64,000 nucleotides of DNA from Sodalis sp. dw_96. GTDB lineage: Bacteria > Pseudomonadota > Gammaproteobacteria > Enterobacterales > Enterobacteriaceae. The stretch is taken from assembly GCF_018449575.1 (NCBI RefSeq), contig NZ_JAAVUT010000001.1, forward strand, positions 62,001 through 126,000, in the 5' to 3' direction. The notes under the pieces were generated by a model. It was not told the origin of the DNA. It saw only the letters and a list, made by a program, of their open reading frames with translations, and ran no database searches. Positions 1-10,105 of the stretch are shown in pieces. The position numbers and the translations under genes were made by a program. Numbering within the stretch: position 1 is the first letter of the stretch; each line of letters starts with the position of its first letter.

Positions 1-1
1 G

Positions 2-133
2 CGCCACCGTGGTCTTCAGCCGCCTCCACGCGGACATTACTGGTCATATGTCGATGGACGTTATGTGCTGGTCGCCGCCGCCACCGGCGTGATCACCGCT
101 ATTATCATGGGCAATGCGCTTCAGCATTATTAA
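2..133 (+). CDS. RcnB-family protein, C-terminal end (cut by window start)
   Basis: Only the last 43 codons are present, open from the first base of the window to a TAA at 131-133. The visible stretch PPRGHYWSYVDGRYVLV followed by an AATGVIT segment matches the C-terminal signature of the RcnB family (small periplasmic proteins; E. coli RcnB is linked to nickel/cobalt homeostasis). The signal peptide and any metal-binding part lie outside the window, so the exact member cannot be named. The call rests on the motif alone. Confidence 0.65.
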   Translation, partial: RHRGLQPPPRGHYWSYVDGRYVLVAAATGVITAIIMGNALQHY

Positions 134-173
134 GGGAAACGAGGCGAGTACATCGACGGCTTTCAACTCAGCG

Positions 174-389
174 TCAGACTGTATTCGCTATAGTATGCCG
201 CTGGACTGGCTCCAGCCAGTCCAGCCGGGAATCACCCTCTTGCGGTTCCCATTTGCTCCACGCCCCCTCGCCAACGCGAACCACGTTAAAACCGGCTTTC
301 TCCAACAACTCGCAGTCATTAACACTAAAGCTACCGATAAATAGCAATTTTGTTACAAAATTTCGCGACCAGTCCGGCGCAAAAATCAC
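174..389 (-). pseudogene. GH42 beta-galactosidase remnant
   Basis: The minus strand holds a 71-codon frame whose middle, AGFNVVRVGEGAWSKWEP then EGDSRLDWLEP, is the conserved N-terminal barrel segment of glycoside hydrolase family 42 beta-galactosidases (usually 650-700 residues). Nothing recognisable of the remaining ~600 residues follows: the frame ends a few codons after WLEP. The segment before AGFNVV is also unlike the family. This is a short fragment of a deleted gene, not a functional enzyme. It fills most of the gap between the RcnB-like gene and the dipeptidase. Confidence 0.6.
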
Positions 390-469
390 ATTGTATGGTA
401 ATAATGTAATCAGAGAATATGGCTAATGAAAGAAGATACGGCACTGAAAAGAAGGTGCGGCCGGACTAA

Positions 470-1516
470 ATGAACAATGTTAAGCCCCAGGGTTTTTTTG
501 ACGGTCACAACGATTCATTGCTGAATTTGTGGCTGCATCATGGCGATAATCCGGCAGAGGCTTTTTTCGCCGGGTTGGCGCATGGGCACCTCGATTACCC
601 GCGAATGCGCCGAGGCGGCTTTGCGGCCGGTATGTTCGCGGTATTCGTGCCGCCGGCGGCCTATCTGACTGAAATGCGCAAACGGGAGCTGCCCGGCGCC
701 GCGTTAAATCACGATCCGCTGGCGATTACCAGGGCACAGATCGCCATACTGCATACCTTAGCGCAGGATCCCCAAGGCCGGGTCCGTCTCTGTCGGTCGG
801 TTGATGATATCGAAGATTGCCTGCGGCTCAACGTGCCGGGGATGGTACTGCATATAGAAGGAGCGGAAGCCCTCGACCCGGACCTGGTTCTGCTGGATCA
901 ATTTTATCATCAGGGCTTGCGCAGCATCGGTCCGTTCTGGAATGAGCAAAACCAGTTTGGTGCCGGCGTGAAGGGAGATTTTCCCGGATCGCCGGATAGC
1001 GGACCCGGCATGACGCCGGCGGGTAAAGCGCTGATTCATGCCTGCAACCGGAAAAAGATTCTGATTGATTTGTCCCATATGAATGAAAAGGCGTTTTGGC
1101 AGACGGCCGAACTGAGCGACGCACCCTTGGTGGCGACGCACTCCAACGCACACACCCTCTGCCCGCAGCCGCGCAATCTCACCGATGCGCAGCTGGCGGC
1201 GATAGCCAACAGCGATGGCTTGGTGGGCGTCAACTTCGGCACGGCATTTCTGCGCGGGGACGGTAAGCGTGACGGCGATACCCCCCTAACCGAAATTGTC
1301 AAACATCTGTGCTACCTGATGGAAGTCCTCGGTGAAGACCGGGTCGGTTTCGGATCCGATTTCGATGGGGTCAACGTGCCTAACGCATTGGGGGATGTTG
1401 CCGGAATGCCGCTGCTGCTGGAGGCGATGACCCGTGCGGGTATCAATGACGCCCTGCGGGAGAAGCTGGCCTGGCGCAATTGGCTGAGGGTGTTGAAGCG
1501 CACATGGGGTTACTAA
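470..1516 (+). CDS. Membrane-dipeptidase-like peptidase, family M19
   Basis: A 348-residue metallopeptidase of the renal dipeptidase family, which cleaves dipeptides at a binuclear zinc centre. Visible landmarks are the N-terminal DGHND (H13 and D15, the first zinc ligands), HIEGAEAL near residue 127 (bridging Glu), THSNAH near 224, PRN just after, and GFGSDFDG near 294. Length is normal for bacterial members. No signal peptide or lipobox is seen, so it is probably cytoplasmic. It lies about 90 bp upstream of pqqA on the same strand. Inference: it could help degrade PqqA-derived peptides or release the Glu-Tyr unit during PQQ synthesis. The start is the first ATG; its upstream GAAGG is distant (about 14 nt), so a weak start is possible. 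Confidence 0.85.
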   Translation: MNNVKPQGFFDGHNDSLLNLWLHHGDNPAEAFFAGLAHGHLDYPRMRRGGFAAGMFAVFVPPAAYLTEMRKRELPGAALNHDPLAITRAQIAILHTLAQDPQGRVRLCRSVDDIEDCLRLNVPGMVLHIEGAEALDPDLVLLDQFYHQGLRSIGPFWNEQNQFGAGVKGDFPGSPDSGPGMTPAGKALIHACNRKKILIDLSHMNEKAFWQTAELSDAPLVATHSNAHTLCPQPRNLTDAQLAAIANSDGLVGVNFGTAFLRGDGKRDGDTPLTEIVKHLCYLMEVLGEDRVGFGSDFDGVNVPNALGDVAGMPLLLEAMTRAGINDALREKLAWRNWLRVLKRTWGY

Positions 1517-1609
1517 GGAAGCATTCCTGCCGCAATGATGTTGTTCTTTGGATTGCCCCCTTTTTTATGGGGGACTGCGATCCTTTTTTTAAACCTTAAG
1601 AGGAGAAAT

Positions 1610-1690
1610 ATGATGACTGTGTGGACAAAACCGACGTTTGAAGACTTGCGTCTTGGTCTGGAAGTAACGCTGTACATTTCCAACCGTTAA
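1610..1690 (+). CDS. pqqA: PqqA, precursor peptide of PQQ
   Basis: A 26-codon gene beginning ATGATG, just after an AGAGGAGAA ribosome-binding site. The peptide ends in the diagnostic PqqA tail, DLRLGLEVTLYISNR. In it the Glu and Tyr of E-V-T-L-Y are the residues that PqqE cross-links and that become the PQQ skeleton. Length fits the family (22-29 residues). It is the first gene of a complete pqqABCDEF operon and is separated from pqqB by a strong hairpin. Confidence 0.97.
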   Translation: MMTVWTKPTFEDLRLGLEVTLYISNR

Positions 1691-1696
1691 TCTTCA

Positions 1697-1718
1697 ATGC
1701 CCGCGCTACCGCGGGCAT
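1697..1718 (+). terminator. Hairpin between pqqA and pqqB (attenuator-like terminator)
   Basis: A perfect 9-bp stem (ATGCCCGCG / CGCGGGCAT) with a 4-nt loop, followed by CTTTCTTTT. It sits 7 nt after the pqqA stop and 28 nt before pqqB. This is the shape of an intrinsic terminator. Partial read-through would give more PqqA peptide than biosynthetic enzymes, which suits a precursor consumed stoichiometrically. Confidence 0.75.
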
Positions 1719-1745
1719 CTTTCTTTTGAATTTCCCGGTTAGCAT

Positions 1746-2660
1746 ATGCAGATTAAAGTTTTAGGCTCCGCGGCAGGCGGAGGATTTCCACAATGGAATT
1801 GCAACTGCCAAAACTGTCAAGGCGTACGCACCGGCACGATAAAAGCCTCGCGGCGGACGCAATCCTCCATTGCCATCAGCGACAACGGTACCGAATGGGT
1901 GCTGTGCAATGTTTCACCCGATATTTGCCATCAAATCCTGGCGACCCCGGAATTGTCTCCCGCCCCGGGCGTGCTGCGCGGAACCGGGATCGGCGCCATT
2001 ATTCTCACCGACAGCCAAATCGATCACAGCGCGGGCTTGCTAAATTTGCGTGAAGGCTGCCCGCACAAGGTGTGGTGCACCGACGAGGTGCATCAGGATT
2101 TAACCAGCGGCTTTCCGGTGTTTACCATCCTATCGCACTGGAATGGCGGCCTTGAGCACCATCCCATTGTGCCGGGGCAGCCCTTCAGCGTCGCCGTCAG
2201 CCAGACGATACGGTTTACGCCGATCCCGTTGCTGAGCAATGCGCCGCCTTATTCCTCCTACCGCGACCGTCCGCTGCCGGGACACAATATCGCGCTGTTT
2301 ATGGAAGACGGCCGCAGCGGCAAAAGCTTGCTCTATGCGCCCGGTCTGGGCGAGCCGGATGAAACGCTGATGCCGTGGCTGCGAAAAGCCGACTGCCTGT
2401 TGATTGACGGCACGCTGTGGCGTGATAACGAACTTTCCCTTACCGGCGTAGGCCGGCATACCGGTCGTGAGATGGGGCATCTGGCCTTGGGGGAAGAGCA
2501 GGGCCTGGCCGCGCTGCTGGCCTCGCTGCCCGCTAAGCGAAAAATCCTGATTCATATTAATAATACCAATCCCATCCTCGATGAAGACTCCGACGAACGG
2601 CAAAGTCTGACGCGGCAAGGCATCGAGGTAAGCTGGGATGGGATGCTGATCGAGGTATAG
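1746..2660 (+). CDS. pqqB: PqqB, PQQ biosynthesis hydroxylase (metallo-beta-lactamase fold)
   Basis: A 304-residue PqqB of normal length. The N-terminus carries the family's cysteine-rich stretch [10 protein letters not shown] (residues 18-27). The beta-lactamase-fold metal region appears as [17 protein letters not shown] near residue 89. Known for the family: PqqB acts on the excised cross-linked Glu-Tyr unit as an iron-dependent hydroxylase. It ends two bases before pqqC, so the two are translated from one message. Confidence 0.96.
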   Translation: MQIKVLGSAAGGGFPQWNCNCQNCQGVRTGTIKASRRTQSSIAISDNGTEWVLCNVSPDICHQILATPELSPAPGVLRGTGIGAIILTDSQIDHSAGLLNLREGCPHKVWCTDEVHQDLTSGFPVFTILSHWNGGLEHHPIVPGQPFSVAVSQTIRFTPIPLLSNAPPYSSYRDRPLPGHNIALFMEDGRSGKSLLYAPGLGEPDETLMPWLRKADCLLIDGTLWRDNELSLTGVGRHTGREMGHLALGEEQGLAALLASLPAKRKILIHINNTNPILDEDSDERQSLTRQGIEVSWDGMLIEV

Positions 2661-2662
2661 CC

Positions 2663-3418
2663 ATGACACAAACGCAACCGCTGTCACCACAGGCCTTTGA
2701 ACAGGCGCTACGGGACAAAGGCGCTTATTACCATATCTACCATCCCTACCACATCGCCATGCATAACGGTCAGGCGACCCGCGAACAGATCCAGGGATGG
2801 GTGGCGAACCGTTTTTATTATCAGACCAGCATTCCGCTGAAAGACGCGGCGATCATGGCCAACTGTCCGCATCCGGAAGTGCGTCGCAAATGGGTGCAAC
2901 GCATCCTTGACCATGACGGTCAGGGCGACGGCGACGGCGGCATTGAAGCCTGGCTACGCCTCGGCGAAGCCGTGGGCCTCAAGCGCGACGTGCTGCTGTC
3001 GGAAGAGAGGGTTTTGCCGGGCGTGCGCTTTGCCGTGGATGCTTATGTCAACTTCGCCCGCCGCGCCAATTGGCAAGAGGCGGCGTGCAGTTCGCTCACC
3101 GAGCTGTTTGCGCCGCAGATTCATCAGGCGCGTCTCGATACCTGGCCCGGCCACTATCAGTGGATCGAAGCGGAAGGCTACGGCTACTTCCGCAGCCGCC
3201 TGAGCCAGGCGAACCGCGATGTGGAACACGGGTTACAGCTGGCGCTGGAGTATTGCGACAGTGTGGAAAAACAGCAGCGCATGCTGGAAATCCTACAGTT
3301 CAAATTGGACATACTCTGGAGCATGCTGGATGCCATGAGCATGGCGTATGAATTGCATCGTCCTCCTTACCATACCGTCTCCTCCGAGTCGGTATGGCAC
3401 AAAACGAGACTGGTATGA
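2663..3418 (+). CDS. pqqC: PqqC, pyrroloquinoline-quinone synthase
   Basis: A 251-residue protein matching the family's usual length and its conserved start (F-x-x-x-L-R, [19 protein letters not shown]). PqqC is a cofactor-less oxidase with a heme-oxygenase-like helical fold. It performs the last ring closure and eight-electron oxidation to PQQ. Conserved histidine and tyrosine positions are visible in [13 protein letters not shown] and in the C-terminal YEYC-like helix ([10 protein letters not shown]). The stop TGA overlaps the ATGATG start of pqqD. Confidence 0.97.
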   Translation: MTQTQPLSPQAFEQALRDKGAYYHIYHPYHIAMHNGQATREQIQGWVANRFYYQTSIPLKDAAIMANCPHPEVRRKWVQRILDHDGQGDGDGGIEAWLRLGEAVGLKRDVLLSEERVLPGVRFAVDAYVNFARRANWQEAACSSLTELFAPQIHQARLDTWPGHYQWIEAEGYGYFRSRLSQANRDVEHGLQLALEYCDSVEKQQRMLEILQFKLDILWSMLDAMSMAYELHRPPYHTVSSESVWHKTRLV

Positions 3419-3696
3419 TGGAGCTTAATCACTCACAGACGCCGATGTTCCGGCGCGGTTTCCGTTTGCAGTGGGAAGAGAAGCAGAATAGCCACGTCAT
3501 TCTCTATCCGGAAGGGATGGCGAAACTTAACGACAGCGCCGCCGCCATTCTGCAATTGGTGGACGGCAAACGGACCCTCGGCGAGATTATCGCCGATCTG
3601 TGCGCCCGTTTTCCCCAGGCGTCGGAGCTCGATGATGACGTCAGCCAATTTTTCATCCAGGCCTATCAGCAAAAGTGGATTATCTTTCGTGAATGA
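3415..3696 (+). CDS. pqqD: PqqD, PqqA-binding peptide chaperone
   Basis: A small winged-helix protein, the prototype RiPP recognition element. It binds PqqA and presents it to the radical SAM enzyme PqqE. The conserved core is visible: [36 protein letters not shown] and the C-terminal QAYQQKWI. Starting at ATG 3415, which overlaps the pqqC stop, gives 93 residues; the adjacent ATG at 3418 gives 92, the usual length. An ATG 21 bases further upstream is open but would lie inside pqqC without need. The end overlaps pqqE by 8 bases. Confidence 0.95.
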   Translation: MMELNHSQTPMFRRGFRLQWEEKQNSHVILYPEGMAKLNDSAAAILQLVDGKRTLGEIIADLCARFPQASELDDDVSQFFIQAYQQKWIIFRE

Positions 3697-4828
3697 GCAA
3701 AAACCAGTCGTGAATCCGCCGCTATGGCTGCTGGCGGAACTGACCTACCGCTGTCCGCTGCAGTGCCCGTACTGCTCCAACCCCCTCGATTTCGCGTCGC
3801 AGGACAAAGAGCTGACCACCACACAGTGGATCAAGGTGTTTAAGCAGGCGCGCGCCATGGGCAGCGTGCAACTGGGATTCTCCGGCGGCGAGCCGCTTAT
3901 GCGCAAAGACCTGGCGGAATTGATCGCCGCCGCCCACGACCTGGGCTTTTATACCAACCTCATTACGTCAGGTATCGGCCTGACGGAGAAAAAGCTGCAA
4001 ACCTTCGCGGACGCCGGCCTTGATCATATCCAAATCAGTTTCCAGGCCAGCGACGAAACCCTGAACGCCGCGCTGGCGGGCTCGGAAAAAGCCTTCCGGC
4101 AGAAATTGGCGATGGCCAAGGCGGTTAAAGCCCATGGTTATCCGATGGTGCTCAATTTTGTGCTGCATCGCCATAACATCGATCAGATCGATCGCATTAT
4201 TGAGCTTTGTCTCCAGCTGGAAGCCGATGACGTCGAGCTGGCCACCTGCCAGTTTTACGGCTGGGCCCAGCTGAACCGGGAAGGGCTGCTGCCGACGCGG
4301 GATCAAATCGAGCGCGCCGAGCAGGTAGTGAAGCGCTATCGGGAGAGCATGGCGAAGGACGGCAACTTGACCAATCTGCTGTTTGTCACCCCCGATTATT
4401 ATGAAGAGCGGCCCAAAGGCTGCATGGGCGGCTGGGGCGCTATCTTCATCAGCGTTACGCCGGAGGGCACCGCGCTGCCATGCCATAGCGCACGCCAGCT
4501 GCCGGTGAAATTTCCCTCGGTGCTGGAGCATGATCTCGATGACATTTGGCACCACTCCTTCGGCTTTAACCGCTATCGCGGTTTCGATTGGATGCCGGAG
4601 CCGTGCCGTTCCTGCGACGAAAAGGAGAAAGACTACGGCGGCTGCCGTTGTCAGGCATTTATGCTGACCGGCAGTGCCGACAATGCCGATCCGGTCTGTG
4701 CAAAATCGTCCCATCACGACAAAATCCTCGCTGCGCGCGAGGCGGCCAATCGCACACGAACGCAGATCCATGAACTGCAGTTCCGTAACCGCGTCAACTC
4801 GCAGCTGATTTTTAAAAGCATCCCATGA
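3689..4828 (+). CDS. pqqE: PqqE, radical SAM PqqA Glu-Tyr cross-linking enzyme
   Basis: A radical SAM/SPASM enzyme that forms the C-C bond between Glu and Tyr of PqqA. The N-terminal CPLQCPYC is the CxxxCxxC motif binding the SAM cluster. The C-terminal half carries the auxiliary-cluster cysteines: [30 protein letters not shown]. The start is taken as GTG 3689, overlapping the end of pqqD. It gives 379 residues beginning [21 protein letters not shown], the normal family length and N-terminus. The frame is open 19 codons further upstream but that part lies in pqqD. Confidence 0.96.
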   Translation: MNEQKPVVNPPLWLLAELTYRCPLQCPYCSNPLDFASQDKELTTTQWIKVFKQARAMGSVQLGFSGGEPLMRKDLAELIAAAHDLGFYTNLITSGIGLTEKKLQTFADAGLDHIQISFQASDETLNAALAGSEKAFRQKLAMAKAVKAHGYPMVLNFVLHRHNIDQIDRIIELCLQLEADDVELATCQFYGWAQLNREGLLPTRDQIERAEQVVKRYRESMAKDGNLTNLLFVTPDYYEERPKGCMGGWGAIFISVTPEGTALPCHSARQLPVKFPSVLEHDLDDIWHHSFGFNRYRGFDWMPEPCRSCDEKEKDYGGCRCQAFMLTGSADNADPVCAKSSHHDKILAAREAANRTRTQIHELQFRNRVNSQLIFKSIP

Positions 4829-7428
4829 AGGGGGTCCGGCAGGAGGCGCGGCAACTTCTGGCGAACGGATTGACCCTCTGTTTGCGGCATGATGCGTGGG
4901 CAACCGAAGCCGCCGCGCTGCTGCGGGTTGAGGTCGGCAGCGATGCCGAACCAACCGCCTGGCCGGGCTTGGCGCACCTGCTGGAACATCTGCTTTTCAC
5001 CGGCGGCAGGGCCTATCAACAGCAGCAGCGGCTGTTAAGCTGGATCCCGGCGCAGGGAGGTCGACTGAATGCCACCACCCGCGGTGATCGCACCGCCTTC
5101 TTTTTTGCCGTCGATCCCCCGAAGCTGGCGCCGGGTTTGGCGCGGTTGACGGATATGCTTGCCGCGCCGTTATTCGACCTTGCCGCCCTGGAACAGGAAA
5201 TAAACGTTATTGATGCCGAGTATCGGCTGTTGATGGCCGATGCGGATACCCTATGCGACGCGGCGCAGCTGTACCTGTTCGACGGCGCGCCGGCCTTGCG
5301 GCGTTTCCAAGCGGGCAGCCGCGCCGGTTTCGGCGGGGATTTACCGTCTCTGTGGCAGGCGCTGCGGGATTTTCATCGGGAACATTACCAGGCCGGCCGC
5401 ATGACGCTGTGGTTGCAGGGGCCGCAGCCCTTGGCTGAGCTGCGCGCCCTGGCCGAAAGCTACGGCGCCAGCTTGCCGGCAACCCGCACCGTCATCCCCG
5501 CGTCGCCGTTGCGGTTGACATCCCGTGGCGACGCCATGCTTCAGGTTGCCGGCGGTCCACGGCTTCGGCTGAGTTTTGCCCTGAACGGCTGGCGGAACTG
5601 TGACGCGGGCGGATATGACATTTTACGCGCCCTGCTGAACGACGAGGCGGACGGTAGCCTGATGGCCTGGCTGCGGGAGCGTGATTGGTGCGACGGCGCC
5701 GATCTTATCAACAGCTGGCGCGGTCCTGATACGGCCATCGTCGCGGTGGAATTCACCCTGACCCGGGACGACCCCGCGTTGGGCGTACAGGTGGAACGGG
5801 CATTTTTATACTGGCTAACGCAGCTGTCCGCGCTGTCGGATAATAAACAGTTGCGGCATTACGCCCGGCTGGCGCAGCGGCGCTTTGACAGCCAAACGCC
5901 GCTGGATCAGCTGCGGGACCTGGCTTTTGATGCATCGACGCCGCAGCGCATCGACACGCAGTCCTGGCGGCGCTGGCTGGCACGGTTCCGGCCGGAGGGG
6001 ATAAGCCGGTTATGGCTATCGGAGCAGGTTACGGGGTCTCGGGTCCACAGCCGGGGGTTTGACCTGCAACTCGCCCCGTTTACTCCGCCCTTTGCGGGAC
6101 CGGTTCCGATGCCGACGCTCTGTTTTTATGCCGACAGCGCATTCCTCACGACGCATCAACTGCCGCAGGCGCAGCCTATGCCGCAGGCGCGGCCCATGCC
6201 TCAAACGCCCCCCTTACCTCAGACGCAGCCCGCACTCCCCTCCCAGTTCGTGAGGTTACGGCAGATTGCGGCGGGGGAGACCGCGGTGCTGACGCTGTAT
6301 CCGGCGCCCTGCAGCGGCTTTACCGAGCTCCAAGGGCACATTCTGCACGCGGCGCTGCGGGCGACGGCGGCCAATCTGGCCCACGGCGGGAGCGAGCTGC
6401 GCATTGAGCGGCGGCAGGGCGTGTGGCTGCTTCAGCTTTGCGCCGATGACGCCATGATGCCCCGCGCGCTTGAGGTCATAAGCGAGCGGTTGCGGGATCT
6501 TCCTGAAGCGGTAATCCGCCAGGGACAACGCGCCCGGCAGCACGAACTATGGCGCGAGCAGGGACAGATCCCGGTGCGCCGGCTTTTGAGCCAGCTGCCG
6601 GGCTGGCTGGGGACGGTCGCCGGGGACAACGCTTCGAACCGACCGCCAGCGGCGCCAGGGCACGGCATGGCCCACTGGCTGGGAGATGTCTCCTGGCAAG
6701 GAACCCTGTATGGCGGCACAGCCGGTCTGCACCACCAGCTTTCCCGACTGCTGAGCCGTTTCCCCGGCACTTTTGCGGCACCGGAATTCCCTACAGCAGC
6801 AGTGCCGTTCGCCGCCGCATCGGAACTCCCTGCCGCAGCGACGCCGTCCGGCGCCGCACCGGAACTCCCTACCGCAGCAACGCCGAACGCGGCGCGCTAT
6901 ACGCTGCCGCAGGCCGAGGGAGATCACGCCTTCATCCTTTTCTGCCCGTTGCCGGCCGCCGACATCGACAGCCAGCTCGCCTGGCGTCTGTTGGCGCTGA
7001 TCTACCAGCCTTGGTACTTTCAGCAGCTGCGCGTGGAGCAGAACATCGGCTATGTCGCTAATTGCAGCTTTTATGATACGGCATGGCGTGCCGGGATTGT
7101 GTTTGCCCTGCAATCTCCGCACTTTAACGGTGAAGAACTGCATCAGCGCACACTGGCATTTTTGCAATGGATGGAGACTCGGCTTGACGAGATGCCGGCA
7201 GAGCTGCTGGCGGAGCGGCGTGCCTCTCTATGGCGGATGCTGACCTGCCGGGAGCCAAACCGCTTTATCCGCGCCGGGCAGGCGTGCTTTATTGACCCGG
7301 CGATCGTCACGTCCCAGGCCCGGGAGCGCCTGGAGCATATAGACCCAATGGCGCTCAAGCGCTGGCATAGAATCTTTATCGATTCGGCCAAGCACTCTGC
7401 CGGTAATATAGTGGCGACCACCGCATAG
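4825..7428 (+). CDS. pqqF: PqqF, M16 zinc protease of PQQ biosynthesis
   Basis: An 867-residue pitrilysin-family protease starting at the ATGA overlap with pqqE. The inverted zinc motif HxxEH is visible as HLLEHLLF near residue 52. A Glu-rich segment about 75 residues later ([11 protein letters not shown]) supplies the third ligand. PqqF with a partner cleaves the modified PqqA peptide. It is long for the family because of two low-complexity inserts: a Pro/Gln stretch near residue 450 (repeated PMPQA / PLPQT units) and an Ala/Pro stretch near 650-690 with three near-copies of [10 protein letters not shown]. These look like expanded repeats in linkers and leave the catalytic N-terminal domain intact. 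Confidence 0.93.
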   Translation: MKGVRQEARQLLANGLTLCLRHDAWATEAAALLRVEVGSDAEPTAWPGLAHLLEHLLFTGGRAYQQQQRLLSWIPAQGGRLNATTRGDRTAFFFAVDPPKLAPGLARLTDMLAAPLFDLAALEQEINVIDAEYRLLMADADTLCDAAQLYLFDGAPALRRFQAGSRAGFGGDLPSLWQALRDFHREHYQAGRMTLWLQGPQPLAELRALAESYGASLPATRTVIPASPLRLTSRGDAMLQVAGGPRLRLSFALNGWRNCDAGGYDILRALLNDEADGSLMAWLRERDWCDGADLINSWRGPDTAIVAVEFTLTRDDPALGVQVERAFLYWLTQLSALSDNKQLRHYARLAQRRFDSQTPLDQLRDLAFDASTPQRIDTQSWRRWLARFRPEGISRLWLSEQVTGSRVHSRGFDLQLAPFTPPFAGPVPMPTLCFYADSAFLTTHQLPQAQPMPQARPMPQTPPLPQTQPALPSQFVRLRQIAAGETAVLTLYPAPCSGFTELQGHILHAALRATAANLAHGGSELRIERRQGVWLLQLCADDAMMPRALEVISERLRDLPEAVIRQGQRARQHELWREQGQIPVRRLLSQLPGWLGTVAGDNASNRPPAAPGHGMAHWLGDVSWQGTLYGGTAGLHHQLSRLLSRFPGTFAAPEFPTAAVPFAAASELPAAATPSGAAPELPTAATPNAARYTLPQAEGDHAFILFCPLPAADIDSQLAWRLLALIYQPWYFQQLRVEQNIGYVANCSFYDTAWRAGIVFALQSPHFNGEELHQRTLAFLQWMETRLDEMPAELLAERRASLWRMLTCREPNRFIRAGQACFIDPAIVTSQARERLEHIDPMALKRWHRIFIDSAKHSAGNIVATTA

Positions 7429-7589
7429 GTTCCGTTGTCGGGATCATCTTTAACAGTTACTTTTCCCCGGTTGATCCTTCCCCGGATAAATTTAACGCTA
7501 TCCGGTTCCGGCAAAGGGAGCCGAAAAACCGTGAGTCCTGGGATAACGCCGATTTTTTGCCGCGTTTAAATCCTCTGGTCTCCCATACA

Positions 7590-8531
7590 TCATTTTCTTT
7601 GCGGAATAAAACCAGGCACACCGGTTTCCACCACCGAATTAAAACGTATCCTGGTGGTAATATTTTGCTGAATTTCATCCATTGCACTTACAGGCAGCGT
7701 TGAAATATCCATGTTTTCTTGAATATGGCTTGGCGCCGCGGAAGTCGTCAAAAAAGCAGCGCCTCGCTGCACACACCAGGCCAACGCCACCTGTGCCGGC
7801 GTCTTTTGCAAACGGCGGGCAATTCGGGTGATCACCGGATCTTCCAGAACATTCGGATCCATGCCATGGCCGAGGGGCGCGAACGCGAGCAGGATAATTC
7901 TATGCTGCCGGCAAAACTCAAACAGCTCCCACTCAGGCAGGAAAGGATGACATTCAACCTGCACCACAGCCGGTTTTATCCGCGCCGTCGCGACAATTTT
8001 TTTCAGCAGCGGCAAAGTGATATCAGACAAGCCGATGGATTTGCACCGTCCACTCTCCACAAGCCGTTCAAGGGCGCTCCAGGTCTCTGTCAACGTTACC
8101 CCCGTGTCGTAAATGACCTGGCCCCGTTCATCCCGGGGATCCTGATTCTCGCCGGGTTGAAAGGCAAAGGGAGTATGGATCAGGTAGCAATCGATATAAT
8201 CAAGGCGAAGACGGGCGAGGCTCCCCTCAAAAGCAGGCAGAACCCGCTCCGGACGATGATTGGTGTTCCATAATTTCGTGGTGATGAACAAATCCTCCCG
8301 CCTGACCTTGCCGGCCTTCAAAGCCTCGTGGATTGCCAAACCGACCATCTCCTCATTTCCATAGCGCTCCGCACAGTCGAAATGCCGGTAACCGGCTTCC
8401 AACGCAGCTATGACGGCCTGTTTTGTCACTGAAAGATCGCGGAAAAGCGTGCCGAATCCCACCGCCGGCATCTCGCCGGAACCCTGTAGAACCGGCAATG
8501 TTGTGTCGCGAAGTTTATTTTGCGTAGTCAT
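7590..8531 (-). CDS. Aldo/keto reductase
   Basis: A 313-residue NADPH-dependent oxidoreductase with the family's catalytic tetrad in place: Asp and Tyr in HFDCAERYGNE, Lys in TTKLWNTNHRP, His in CYLIHTPF. The start at 8531 (MTTQNKL) is chosen over the upstream ATG because a GGAG sits eight bases before it. The substrate is not evident. It lies convergent to pqqF and downstream of the EmrAB-like pump on the same strand, about 75 bp away, so it may share its transcript. Confidence 0.85.
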   Translation of the reverse strand: MTTQNKLRDTTLPVLQGSGEMPAVGFGTLFRDLSVTKQAVIAALEAGYRHFDCAERYGNEEMVGLAIHEALKAGKVRREDLFITTKLWNTNHRPERVLPAFEGSLARLRLDYIDCYLIHTPFAFQPGENQDPRDERGQVIYDTGVTLTETWSALERLVESGRCKSIGLSDITLPLLKKIVATARIKPAVVQVECHPFLPEWELFEFCRQHRIILLAFAPLGHGMDPNVLEDPVITRIARRLQKTPAQVALAWCVQRGAAFLTTSAAPSHIQENMDISTLPVSAMDEIQQNITTRIRFNSVVETGVPGFIPQRK

Positions 8532-8605
8532 ATCTTTACTCCGGTTATTTGTTAACAATCATAAAAGATGATGCAGATTCAACGATAAACTCGTTTCTGC
8601 GGGGT

Positions 8606-10105
8606 TTAATCCGCAGTCGCGGCTTTATCAAATAACAACGCCAATGGGCTCACTACCGCCATTGCCAACAACAAAAGTTTGAACTGCCCGACCAGCGCGA
8701 CAAACGACGCCTGACCGGTAATCATTTCGTTGAGCGCCGCGGTCGCCACCGGGCTGGTGGACGCCGCCAGGTTATGTGCGGCAATAAAGTAGGGCGTCAA
8801 GTGACTTGCAAATGCCTGATGCATCGCTTGGCTATTGTTGAAAAAAAATATCTGTACCACCGCAACGCCCATCGTGCTGCCATAGACACGAGCAAGATTG
8901 AAAAAACCTGCGCCTTCGGCACGCAGACCGGGGGCAAGGGTGCTGAACGCCACCTTGGCAAGCGACGGCATTAAAACGCCGAGGCCAATCCCCTGGATCG
9001 CTCCGGTAACCGCCACTGGCCACCAGTCCATCGCCGGTGAATAGCCGAGTATCAGAAAATTGGCATAAATCACTAACGCTATGCCTGCGGCGACCCACGG
9101 CCGAGGGTCGAGACTTTCGGAAATACGGCCCATCAGGATAAATGCGCTTAATAATCCGATACCCCGTGGAATCGTCATGAAACCGGTTGTTGCCGGCGGA
9201 TACCCGAGCAGTTCGTTCAACATCGGAGAAGTCAGCGCCATCGTTGACAGCAGCACAAACCCGGCCGCGAAAAAAATGATGGTTGAAAATACGAAATTTC
9301 TGTTTCTGAACAATGCTTTGTTGAGAAAATGCACTTTCGCGGTCAGTATGTGCACCATGTACAGATAGAATGCCAGTGCGGATGCCAAGGCCTCCGCCCG
9401 GATTTCCGACGAGGCAAACCACTCCATGCGCTCACCCCGGTCGAGCATCATCTGCAACGCAATCATACCCACCGTAAAGGTACCGAAGCCGAAAAAGTCA
9501 AAAGGGGCGCTTTTCCCGGCTTTTTTATCGGCAAGGGACAGGGCGGTTGCGATTGCGATAAATCCTGTTAGCGGAAGGCTGATATAGAATAACGCACGCC
9601 ATCCGTAATATTCGCTGAGCCAGCCACCAATACCCGGGCCGCTGGCTATGCCGAACAGTACAATAGCCGTCCAGGCATGGCCGAATTTCACCCGTCGGGC
9701 AGCGGGGAGCAATTCCACTACAATCGCCATTGAAAGGGGGCCGAGAATGCCGCTGGCCGCGCCTTGAACAATACGCGCGCCGACAAACTCCAGCGGGCTG
9801 GTGGCAAGGGTGCCGAGAAGCAACCCCATCGTGAAGAGTGCCAGCGCGGTTTGAAACACCCTTTTCAAGCCATAGCGTACCGCCAGCCACTGGGCCAACG
9901 GCATGCTGATCGCGCTCGCGGCGAGATAGGCCGTGAATATCCAGCCCACTTCATCGTCGGACATCGATAAGCTTCCCTGAATAAAGCTCAGTGCCGCATT
10001 CGGCAAAGACAGATTCACGGCTTGCATATAGGTCGCGAGCAGGGCGGCGGCTTTTAGCGTGCGGACGCCTTTTTGCTCTGGCGTACCCTCAGTATTGACG
10101 CTCAT
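8606..10105 (-). CDS. DHA2-family MFS multidrug efflux protein (EmrB-like)
   Basis: A 499-residue inner-membrane transporter with the hydrophobic pattern of the 14-helix drug:H+ antiporter group. Seen are a cytoplasmic N-terminal arm, PNAALSFIQGSL in the first loop, WIFTAYLAASAISMP in helix 2, and the antiporter motif GIASGPGIGGWLSEYYGWRALF around helix 5. It overlaps by four bases the preceding membrane-fusion gene. Together they form an EmrAB-type tripartite pump, which would use an outer-membrane channel encoded elsewhere. The divergent TetR gene probably controls the pair. Confidence 0.88.
   Translation of the reverse strand: MSVNTEGTPEQKGVRTLKAAALLATYMQAVNLSLPNAALSFIQGSLSMSDDEVGWIFTAYLAASAISMPLAQWLAVRYGLKRVFQTALALFTMGLLLGTLATSPLEFVGARIVQGAASGILGPLSMAIVVELLPAARRVKFGHAWTAIVLFGIASGPGIGGWLSEYYGWRALFYISLPLTGFIAIATALSLADKKAGKSAPFDFFGFGTFTVGMIALQMMLDRGERMEWFASSEIRAEALASALAFYLYMVHILTAKVHFLNKALFRNRNFVFSTIIFFAAGFVLLSTMALTSPMLNELLGYPPATTGFMTIPRGIGLLSAFILMGRISESLDPRPWVAAGIALVIYANFLILGYSPAMDWWPVAVTGAIQGIGLGVLMPSLAKVAFSTLAPGLRAEGAGFFNLARVYGSTMGVAVVQIFFFNNSQAMHQAFASHLTPYFIAAHNLAASTSPVATAALNEMITGQASFVALVGQFKLLLLAMAVVSPLALLFDKAATAD

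Noticed and set aside
3968-4954. A long (328-codon) minus-strand frame opposite pqqE.
   Set aside because: It is the antisense shadow of a highly conserved gene in a high-G+C stretch.
6547-7167. A 206-codon minus-strand frame with [10 protein letters not shown] repeats.
   Set aside because: These are translations of the pqqF Ala/Pro DNA repeat on the opposite strand, not a gene.
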